This document shows positions 26,728-33,845 of a DNA stretch of 58,392 bases, one piece after another. Each line of letters starts with the position of its first letter. Within the stretch, counting starts at the first letter, position 1. Made by a program: the position numbers and the translations under genes. This DNA is from Bradyrhizobium rifense (lineage in GTDB: Bacteria > Pseudomonadota > Alphaproteobacteria > Rhizobiales > Xanthobacteraceae). Location: assembly GCF_008123425.1 (NCBI RefSeq), contig NZ_VSSS01000049.1, positions 1 to 58,392 of the forward strand, read 5' to 3'. A model generated the notes under the pieces. The model made no database searches and was not told where the DNA came from. It saw only the letters and a list, made by a program, of their open reading frames with translations.

Positions 26728-28107
26728 ATGGCTGCCCAATCCGCAGCCGGCGACCTGGATCGGAACGATATCCAGGGGATGGCGATGCGGCCGTATCGCT
26801 TCCCGTTTGCGCACTATCATCTGCTGAACGTGAGCGACCAGGCGCGAGCCCGGCGATGGTTCAGTGGTGTCGCCGGGCGATGCACCAGTGTGGCGGGTCT
26901 GGACGCATCGCCTTCGCCGCAGGCTTTCAACGTCGCCCTCTCGTGGCAAGGTCTGTCGGCGATAGGTCTACCAGAGGCCAGCTTGCTGAGCTTCCCACAG
27001 GAATTCCAGCAGGGAATGGCTGCGCGCGCTGATCGGCTCGGCGATGTCGGCGATAATGCACCGACGCGGTGGGACGCACCGTTCAACGAAAGAGTGCACG
27101 CGCTCGTCGTGGTGAGTGCGATGACATCAGCGGATCGCGACACCGCTTCGACAGCATTGCTGTCTGATTTGCGCGATAACGGCTTGACCGCCGTAGGTGC
27201 CATCGATGCGAAACTATTGGCCGGGCAAGATGGCAGGCCTGTTCCAATCGAGCACTTTGGCTATCGTGACGGAATTACGCAACCAGCCATCGAAGGCAGT
27301 GGGGAGCCCGTCCTGCCCGGCGCGGGCATTCCGGAGGCAGGTGGTTGGCGAGCCCTGAAGGCTGGTGAGTTCGTACTCGGGCGGCCCGATGAGACCGGTG
27401 CAGTCCCTGACTTGCCCAGCCCGACCAGTCTTAGTGGCAACGGCACCTTCGTGGTGTTGCGCAAGCTACACCAGCATGTCTGGGCTTTCCGGGATTTTCT
27501 GCGGCGCTCTGCCACGAATGAAGCCGACGTCGCGCTGCTGGCGGCGAAGCTGATGGGACGCTGGCAAAGTGGCGCACCGCTGGCCTTGACAGCAGATCAG
27601 GACGACGCAGCGCTCGCCGCGGATCCGAAGCGAAATAATGAATTTACGTACCTCGACGACTTGCGGGGAATGAACTGCCCGTTGGGGGCACACGTGCGGC
27701 GCCTCAATCCGCGCTCGGGGCTGACGGGCCCGAATGGCACATCCGTCCATCGGCATCGGCTGCTGCGCCAGGGTTTGCCCTACGGATCGCGCCTGCCTGC
27801 GGATGCGGCTGCCGATGACGGCGCCGAGCGCGGCGCCATCATGTTGCTGGTGAACGCCGACATCGCGCGTCAATTCGAATTCGTTCAGAAGGTCTGGATC
27901 AACGACGGTGACTTCGCTGGCCTCGGGAATGACAAGGATCCGATGATCGGCGGCAATGACGGAAGCGGAAGCTTCACGATCCCTCGCGCCGGAGCGCCGC
28001 GGCGTCGATTGCCCAATCTGCCGGCATTCGTGAGTACACGCGGCGGAGAGTACTTCTTCCTGCCGGGCATCGCCGCGCTGCGATCCCTGGCGGACACAGC
28101 CTCATGA
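26728..28107 (+). CDS. Dye-decolourising (DyP-type) haem peroxidase
   Basis: A 459-aa haem peroxidase. The DyP signature is GYRDG at residues 178-182 (canonical GxxDG, with the catalytic Asp), and the proximal haem ligand is probably His322 in CPLGAHVRRLNPRSG. The distal Arg region RGAIMLLVNADIARQFEFVQ and the C-terminal GGEYFFLPG complete the pattern. No signal peptide is visible, so the enzyme is cytosolic unless carried out by a partner. The ATG at 26728 is six bases after the upstream stop. The dihaem cytochrome gene follows after about 45 bases. Substrate unknown. Confidence 0.92.
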   Translation: MAAQSAAGDLDRNDIQGMAMRPYRFPFAHYHLLNVSDQARARRWFSGVAGRCTSVAGLDASPSPQAFNVALSWQGLSAIGLPEASLLSFPQEFQQGMAARADRLGDVGDNAPTRWDAPFNERVHALVVVSAMTSADRDTASTALLSDLRDNGLTAVGAIDAKLLAGQDGRPVPIEHFGYRDGITQPAIEGSGEPVLPGAGIPEAGGWRALKAGEFVLGRPDETGAVPDLPSPTSLSGNGTFVVLRKLHQHVWAFRDFLRRSATNEADVALLAAKLMGRWQSGAPLALTADQDDAALAADPKRNNEFTYLDDLRGMNCPLGAHVRRLNPRSGLTGPNGTSVHRHRLLRQGLPYGSRLPADAAADDGAERGAIMLLVNADIARQFEFVQKVWINDGDFAGLGNDKDPMIGGNDGSGSFTIPRAGAPRRRLPNLPAFVSTRGGEYFFLPGIAALRSLADTAS

Positions 28108-28151
28108 TCGATTCAGGCTGAGTTCTTCAACCGCCTGCCAGGGAGAACAAA

Positions 28152-30017
28152 ATGGCGTGGAAACCGAATTCAATCGTCGCCTCGCTGGCCCTGCTCTTCT
28201 CGGTTCTTGTTGCCGCGGTCATCGTGGTCGCGGGAGTGGTGGGCTACCCCTATGTCTCCAAGGTCTATGACGGGATCATGGTGAAGTTGCCGGAGTATCC
28301 GGTCGCCCAGAAGACCCGCTGGCTCGACCAGAACTGGACGGACAAGCGCGAATGGGTTCACCACGCGGATCAAGGGACGGCGACTTTCCACATCCCTTAC
28401 GAATGGTTCATGGCCCTTGAACAGCCGGTCTTGTCGCTGACGTCGGCGGGACTTTTGAGCGACCCCACTTATCTCGATCGTTTCGGATTCATTCCCGATC
28501 CGTCGGATCCCAAGCTCGGATTGCCTATAGGCATGGCGCGCGGCAAGGCGATGGTCGACGCCACCGCAAAGCCCTGGAAGAATCCACGGGCCCCGTACAA
28601 TGACATGACGCGGATCGGGCTGACCTGCGCGGCGTGCCACACCGGACGATTCACCTACCAGGGGACCGAACTGCTGGTCGACGGCGGCCCGGCGCTTACG
28701 GATCTCGGCAAGTTCCGCACCGCACTTGGCCTCTCGCTGGCGTTCACGCGCTTCGTTCCGTTCCGCTTCGATCGGTTTGCCGAAAAGGTGATCGGAGCAG
28801 ACCCAAGCGAAGTGGAAAAGACTCAGTTGCTCGCGCAACTCGACAAGATCCTGGCGCAGGGCAAGGGGCTCGCCGAGCTCGACACCGTGGTTGCTCCACA
28901 AAGCGTCGTCGAGGGGTTCGGCAGACTCGACGCGTTGAACCGCATCGGCAACGAGGTCTTTGCGGTCGACCTCAAGATTCCCGCCAACTATGCCGCCACA
29001 TCGGCGCCCGTGCATTTCCCGCGCATCTGGGACGCCTCATGGTTCGATTGGGTCCAGTACAACGCATCGATCGAACAACCCATGGTGCGTAACGTCGGTG
29101 AAGCCATGGGCGTGTCCGCGATGATCAATCTGACAAGCGTGCAGGGCGGGCTTTTCAATTCAGGCGTCGAAATTGTGAACCTGGACAGGATCGAGAAATC
29201 GTTGGCCGGCGAGCAGCCGAATGAAAGCACAGGCTTCACAGGATTGAGGTCGCCACAATGGCCTTCCGAGCTTCCTCCGATCGACAAGAAGCTCGCCGGG
29301 CAAGGTGAGGCACTCTACAAGGAGCACTGTCAGGCATGCCACCTGCCGCCGGTGAGCAGTGCCGACTTCTGGAAGTCCGATCGCTGGTCGCTGCCAGACA
29401 AGCGGACGGAGGAGCGTTATCCAGGCGAGCGTTATCTTCGCGTCGAGGTCGTCCCGTTCGCGCATATCGGCACGGACCGAGCGCAGGCCCAGGATATGTT
29501 CGATCGCAAGGTCACGGTTCCGCGGGAGCTCGATATTTCGTCCGACAGTTTCGGCCAAGCGCTCGGTGCAGTCACCGAAAAGACCATCAAGCATTGGTAT
29601 GACGGCCAGACGCCACCGGTTGCGCCAGAAAAGCGCGAGGAGATGAACGGATACCGGGATAACGGCATCCAGGCTCCGCTGGGCTACAAGGCGCGTCCGC
29701 TCGACGGGATATGGGCAACGCCGCCGTATCTGCACAACGGCTCGGTGCCCAATCTATATGCCCTGTTGTCGCCCGTCGCGGAGCGACCGACGAAATTCTA
29801 CCTGGGAAACCGCGAATATGACGTGGTCAATGTCGGATATCGCTATGACAAGTTGGAGAACGGGTTCGAGCTCGATACGAGGCTTCGTGGCAATACCAAC
29901 TCCGGGCACGAGTTCAACGGCGATGGGACAAAGCAAAATGAAAAGGACGGCGTGATCGGGCGCCTTTTGACGCCGCAGGAGCGGCGGGCGCTGGTCGAAT
30001 TTCTGAAGACAATGTGA
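28152..30017 (+). CDS. Membrane-anchored dihaem cytochrome c, peroxidase-like
   Basis: A 621-aa protein. An N-terminal hydrophobic segment (about residues 8-31) anchors it, with the bulk in the periplasm. Two c-type haem attachment motifs are visible: CAACH at 159-163 and CQACH at 393-397. The large spacing resembles the dihaem cytochrome c peroxidase (MauG/CcpA) superfamily, but the protein is roughly twice the length of a classical CcpA, with a long insertion between haems. GIWATPPYLHNGSVPNLYAL near the C terminus is the conserved second-domain Met/His region. GGGAGAAC precedes the ATG. It probably passes electrons to or from a partner of the DyP operon (inference). Confidence 0.88.
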   Translation: MAWKPNSIVASLALLFSVLVAAVIVVAGVVGYPYVSKVYDGIMVKLPEYPVAQKTRWLDQNWTDKREWVHHADQGTATFHIPYEWFMALEQPVLSLTSAGLLSDPTYLDRFGFIPDPSDPKLGLPIGMARGKAMVDATAKPWKNPRAPYNDMTRIGLTCAACHTGRFTYQGTELLVDGGPALTDLGKFRTALGLSLAFTRFVPFRFDRFAEKVIGADPSEVEKTQLLAQLDKILAQGKGLAELDTVVAPQSVVEGFGRLDALNRIGNEVFAVDLKIPANYAATSAPVHFPRIWDASWFDWVQYNASIEQPMVRNVGEAMGVSAMINLTSVQGGLFNSGVEIVNLDRIEKSLAGEQPNESTGFTGLRSPQWPSELPPIDKKLAGQGEALYKEHCQACHLPPVSSADFWKSDRWSLPDKRTEERYPGERYLRVEVVPFAHIGTDRAQAQDMFDRKVTVPRELDISSDSFGQALGAVTEKTIKHWYDGQTPPVAPEKREEMNGYRDNGIQAPLGYKARPLDGIWATPPYLHNGSVPNLYALLSPVAERPTKFYLGNREYDVVNVGYRYDKLENGFELDTRLRGNTNSGHEFNGDGTKQNEKDGVIGRLLTPQERRALVEFLKTM

Positions 30018-30447
30018 AAACCGAACACACTGTCGCCAAAACGGCCGTCGATCCCCGGGGCAGCCGCTGACGGTCACCGAGTTCACAATGTTCGACCGCT
30101 CGGTGCACAAGGGGGTGGGGTCGTCAGCTTCGCCAAAATCAAGTGAGATTGTGCAGCTTGATACGCCCTGCATACGCGGCGCCGCCGTCTGCCGCAGTTT
30201 TAGTCAAACGGCGCGCTCGCATGGCAGTGGATTCGCGGCGGCAAGAGCACGAGACCCATCATCATCGCGAAAGCGGCGCCCCAATGGGCGACCCAAGTGC
30301 TGGTGCTCGACGCTCCCATTGCGTCGCGGCCTCACGGTGCTAAGACCTTGAGGAGTGAGACTTGCCTCATGGGCTGCGCCACCGTCAGCGGCGACGCGGT
30401 TCCTAAAGTGACTTTCAAGCGACGATTTTTCAGTTGAGTGGTTTGGA
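30018..30447. other. 430-base stretch without a supported gene
   Basis: No open frame here has a ribosome-binding site and protein-like composition. On the minus strand a short piece (about 30190-30320) reads like the end of a membrane protein (WVAHWGAAFAMMMGLVLLPP), possibly a gene remnant. The last 100 bases must hold the promoter of the LuxR-type gene. Confidence 0.5.
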
Positions 30448-31590
30448 ATGCAACAGGCTTCGGTCGAAAAATTCTCGGATCTTATCGGCGGTATCTATGA
30501 TTGTGTGATCGCACCTGAACGCTGGGCCGGAATTCTGGACGAGATATGTACCGAGTTCGGCTTTGCCACCGGCGCGCTTTCGGTGGCCAGCCTTGCCAAC
30601 ATGAAGGCCGTCGTCAATGCAGTCTCAGGAAGCGACCTGACCCAGATGTCTCAGAACGCGATCGGCTACGGGCCCGACATCATCGAGCTCTGGGGCGGCG
30701 CCGAACGCATTCAACAATACCCGCTCGGAGAACCCATCGTTCAATCCCAGGCCGTCCGGCGGGACATCGTTTCCAGCAATCGCTATTATCGTGAATGGGC
30801 CATGCCCAAGGGCCTGTTCGACGCCGTCGCCGTCGGCCTCGTGCGCGACCGGACGATGGTCGGCAACGCGATCTTCAGCCAGCATGAGTCCGCCGGCGCC
30901 ATCGACGATGCGCAGCTCAGCGGCTTGCGCCTTCTCGCACCCCACATCCGCCGCGCCGTGACCATCAGCAATCTGTTCGACATGAAGACCGTCGAAGCCG
31001 AGACATTCTCCGCGACCGTGGAGGCCCTGACGGTCGGCGTCGTCCTGGTCGACGAGGAATCGAAGATCGTTCACACCAACGCAGCCGCCACCGCGATGCT
31101 TTCGGCCGGCGATCCGATTTTGACGCAACATGGCCGTATCGCGGTTCAGTCGGCGACGACGACCACCTCGTTGCAATCGGCTATCGCGCAGGCCGCAAAG
31201 GACGAGGCGGCGCTCGGCCAGAAAGGCATCGGCATCCCGATCCTTCGCGGAAGCGGCGACCCGCTCGTCATCCATGTTCTGCCGCTGCGACGCGGCCACA
31301 TGCGGGCCGGCCTGATCCAGCGCGCTGCCGCCGCCCTGTTCGTGGCGTCAGCCTCCGGACCACCGCAGATGTCTCACGTCGCTCTCAACCAGCTCTACGA
31401 TCTGACGCCGGCCGAAATTCGGATCTTCGAGCTGATCTGCGAGGGCCATACACGGGACGCGATCTCGGGACTGCTCGGCGTGTCCGTCGCCACCGTGAAG
31501 AGCCATCTGCTTCATGTGTTCGAGAAGACAGGCTGCCGCCGCCAGCTCGACCTGGTCAGGCTGGCAAAGTCGCTGACGTTTCCGGTGTGA
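30448..31590 (+). CDS. LuxR-family transcriptional regulator
   Basis: A 380-aa regulator. The N-terminal two thirds is a sensor region: LIGGIYDCVIAPERWAGILD opens it, and a PAS-like segment at about 195-240 (LTVGVVLVDEESKIVHTNAA) follows. The C-terminal LuxR-type helix-turn-helix is at about 315-375 (LTPAEIRIFELICEGHTRDA, then VSVATVKSHLLHVFEKTGCR). No receiver domain and no autoinducer-domain signature are seen. It is an orphan with no obvious partner; targets could include the DyP operon upstream or the peptide cluster downstream (inference). Confidence 0.88.
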   Translation: MQQASVEKFSDLIGGIYDCVIAPERWAGILDEICTEFGFATGALSVASLANMKAVVNAVSGSDLTQMSQNAIGYGPDIIELWGGAERIQQYPLGEPIVQSQAVRRDIVSSNRYYREWAMPKGLFDAVAVGLVRDRTMVGNAIFSQHESAGAIDDAQLSGLRLLAPHIRRAVTISNLFDMKTVEAETFSATVEALTVGVVLVDEESKIVHTNAAATAMLSAGDPILTQHGRIAVQSATTTTSLQSAIAQAAKDEAALGQKGIGIPILRGSGDPLVIHVLPLRRGHMRAGLIQRAAAALFVASASGPPQMSHVALNQLYDLTPAEIRIFELICEGHTRDAISGLLGVSVATVKSHLLHVFEKTGCRRQLDLVRLAKSLTFPV

Positions 31591-31599
31591 GGCGGGCTC

Positions 31600-31848
31600 T
31601 CAAGCCGCTTCGGACGTCGATCCCGCACGCCGCTCAAGCACGCCGATCGTCGCGACCAGATTGTCGCGTCGTGCGCGAAGGTTCGCTGCGAGCGGCGGAT
31701 AGGTCGGCTCTCGCGCGTCGAACACCCCAGCCCTAGCCTCTTCCTCGAGAATGTCGGTATTAAGCAGCCGGACGCGCCACCACAAATCTGCGATCAACGC
31801 GTCGAGCCGGAGCTCACCATCAGCACCAGAACGGGACACTTCCTGCAT
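31600..31848 (-). CDS. Small cytosolic protein of unknown function
   Basis: An 82-aa predicted alpha-helical protein (LRLDALIADLWWRVRLLNTD, then LAANLRARRDNLVATIGVLE). The ATG at 31848 has GAGG seven bases upstream; a TTG at 31860 is the alternative. It converges on the LuxR-type gene with ten bases between stops. No family recognised. Confidence 0.6.
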   Translation of the reverse strand: MQEVSRSGADGELRLDALIADLWWRVRLLNTDILEEEARAGVFDAREPTYPPLAANLRARRDNLVATIGVLERRAGSTSEAA

Positions 31849-32052
31849 CACATGCCTCAACCTGAAACGGCCTCCTCACTGAGGCCTGGCTTTGGTGTTG
31901 ACTGAGCAAGCGGAATGCCAGGAAACGGCGGGCGCGATCCGGTTCCGGATCAGCAACACGCCACGCCGTGCGCGGCTGAGCTGAAAAGTGGGGTTCCCGG
32001 CTCACAAGGTGGCCTGAAATAACAGGAGCGATGACCCGCGAAACGTCTCGTC

Positions 32053-32922
32053 CTAGCGCTTCGTCTTGGGAAGCACCATCCTGCCCTTTGAAGCAATGTC
32101 ACCCCATTTGGCGGACCAGGTGACCTCCGGGGCAGAGGACCGCGCGATGCCCTTCTGATCCCACGCCCCCTGCAGCGCAAACAGGGCGCCCTGGGGATCG
32201 ACACATCGCACGATCCAGCAACCATCGGGCAACTCGATCGGCTCCAGAAGAACCCGGCCCCCGCCTTCATGGACCCGCCGGGCTGCCGCGCCGACGTCGT
32301 CGACATTGAAGTAGTGGAGCCAACACGCCTGCAATACGCTCGGAAGCTTGGTGAGCATGCCGCCGATCGTCTGCCCGGCCACCGAAAACAATTCATACAC
32401 GCTTGTCGGGTCGGCCTCAGTGGAGGCCTGTTGCCAGCCGAGAAGCTTGCCGTAAAACGGAAAGACCTTGCTTCGGTCTTCAGCCAGCAACTCATGCCAG
32501 CCCACGCGCCCGGGCTGGTCCAATCCGCTCTGTTGCGGTTGGCCATATGTCAGCCCGGTGACCAGCGCAAAATTCGCTCCTTGCGGATCGGCGACCACCG
32601 CGATGCGGCCGATGTTGCTATCGGTCGGCGAGACCAGGATCGCGCCCCCAAGCCGGCGGATCTGCGCGACCCGCGCATCCATGTCATCGACGGCGACGTA
32701 GCCGAGCCATCTCGGCGTTGCTCCCATTCGCACCCCTTCTTCGGGGAGATCCATGAGCCCGACGACCGGAGTGTCGCCTGCAGTCAGCAGCGTGTAGGCC
32801 AGTTCCGGGCTCGAGGCATCTTTCACAGCCCAGCCGACCACCCCGGCGTAAAAAGCAGCCGCCAACGGCATATCCGTCGTCAGAAGCTCATACCAAACGA
32901 AGCATCCGAGTTGATCGACCAA
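32053..32922 (-). CDS. VOC-family (glyoxalase-like) protein, two domains
   Basis: A 289-aa protein with two tandem vicinal-oxygen-chelate domains (about residues 6-130 and 140-265). Each begins with a WYELLTTDMPLAAAFYAGVV-like strand-helix (second copy: GWHELLAEDRSKVFPFYGKL). The first His of the usual metal triad is not clearly conserved in the first copy, so ligand binding rather than catalysis is possible. The start is a TTG at 32922 with GGGGAG in front, because later Met codons would cut the first domain. Substrate unknown. Confidence 0.85.
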   Translation of the reverse strand: MVDQLGCFVWYELLTTDMPLAAAFYAGVVGWAVKDASSPELAYTLLTAGDTPVVGLMDLPEEGVRMGATPRWLGYVAVDDMDARVAQIRRLGGAILVSPTDSNIGRIAVVADPQGANFALVTGLTYGQPQQSGLDQPGRVGWHELLAEDRSKVFPFYGKLLGWQQASTEADPTSVYELFSVAGQTIGGMLTKLPSVLQACWLHYFNVDDVGAAARRVHEGGGRVLLEPIELPDGCWIVRCVDPQGALFALQGAWDQKGIARSSAPEVTWSAKWGDIASKGRMVLPKTKR

Positions 32923-32990
32923 GCTAGTCTCCCCGTTCGGACGGACAGACGGTTGCGCACTGCATCATGCGCCGCAGCCCGGTGACATCG

Positions 32991-33024
32991 ACAGGAATCT
33001 GAACAGGAATCTGGACAGGAATTT
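32991..33024. repeat. Threefold 12-base direct repeat upstream of the peptide precursor
   Basis: ACAGGAATCTGA, ACAGGAATCTGG and ACAGGAATTTGC stand head to tail about 140 bases before the precursor start. They may be a regulatory array or simple slippage; nothing else in the sequence decides. Confidence 0.5.
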
Positions 33025-33164
33025 GCGGCAATGCCATTCATGAAGATGAATGTAATCTGAACGAGCGCCATTACATTTCGTGTTCACGTGAATCTTGCTC
33101 GCGTTGATTGCTCGGCGTACGATGATCGTAGAAGATCGTTCTTCGACCCATGGAGGATGCGGCC

Positions 33165-33596
33165 ATGCAGCGACCGAAGCAAGCTTCGAAAAAGAAGCGA
33201 ATGACCAAAGCTGCAGTACCGGCGCTCGGATTCGCCGGACTGACTTTTTCGCTGGCGGGAAGCGCGATGGCGTCCGCGGTGCCGGCAGACGAGCCTCAAC
33301 AAAAACTGAATTTTACGCCCGGCCAGTTCAACGCGCTCAGCGAGGAAGAACTCGCCGACGTCAACCTCGCCACCTTCCACCTCGCCGGCGATGAAAAAAC
33401 CTTCAGCGGCGTGCTGCTAGCGCGCGGATGCGGTGGCTGCAGAGGTTGCGGCGGTTGCAGAGGTTGCCGGGGCTGCGCGGGCTGCAGGGCCTGCCGCTGC
33501 GGCGTCGGTTGTGGCGTTGGCATTGGCTGCGCCGTTGTTGCGCCGGTGGCATGCACAGGGTGCTGCGCATCGTGGGGTCGCTGCCGCTGGTGCTAG
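33165..33596 (+). CDS. Cys/Gly-rich TOMM (azole peptide) precursor
   Basis: A 143-aa ribosomal peptide precursor. The start at 33165 follows GGAGG by eight bases. Residues 1-32 look like a signal peptide: a basic start with KKKR, a hydrophobic stretch (AAVPALGFAGLTFSLAGSAM) and an ASA cleavage-like site. A leader of acidic and hydrophobic residues follows (about 40-85, NALSEEELADVNLATFHLAG). The core begins near GVLLARGC and contains 16 cysteines, the first eight spaced every third residue (CGGCRGCGGCRGCRGC), then a more varied tail (VGIGCAVVAPVACTGCCASW) ending RCRWC. Cys-rich cores next to YcaO and SagB enzymes are the hallmark of thiazole-modified peptides. It has the style of heterocycloanthracin-type precursors, but no exact family is claimed. 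Confidence 0.85.
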   Translation: MQRPKQASKKKRMTKAAVPALGFAGLTFSLAGSAMASAVPADEPQQKLNFTPGQFNALSEEELADVNLATFHLAGDEKTFSGVLLARGCGGCRGCGGCRGCRGCAGCRACRCGVGCGVGIGCAVVAPVACTGCCASWGRCRWC

Positions 33597-33641
33597 GCGC
33601 TGGCGCTTCTTGACCAGACATCGACAGGTCGTAATTTCATT

Positions 33642-33666
33642 GGCCGGGTTCGCTAACGACCCGGCC
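33642..33666 (+). promoter_or_regulatory. Strong hairpin between precursor and cyclodehydratase genes
   Basis: GGCCGGGT and ACCCGGCC form a perfect eight-pair GC-rich stem with a nine-base loop, 46 bases after the precursor stop and 180 before the cyclodehydratase start. The following bases (GATTTGCTGTTGT) are only mildly T-rich. It is likely an attenuating or mRNA-stabilising hairpin that keeps precursor expression above enzyme expression (inference). Confidence 0.6.
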
Positions 33667-33845
33667 GATTTGCTGTTGTCGCCACGGGGTTCGTTTCGCC
33701 GGCTCCTCAGCTTGCCGATGGCGAGCGAGTGTGTTCCAACTTATTCGAAGGCCGGTCGCACTCGGCGCACAAATCGGGCCGCGCCAGGCGGCCGTCGTGC
33801 GCCGGCAATCGGACATGACGGCAACAGGATCCGCGTGCTGACCCG

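Noticed and set aside
30190..30320. Possible membrane-protein remnant on the minus strand
   Set aside because: Only a short hydrophobic run without start, stop pattern or family motif; mentioned in the gap entry but not called as a gene.
33410..33500. CRISPR-like short repeats
   Set aside because: The nine-base units are codons of the Cys-Gly core in a coding frame, with no spacers.
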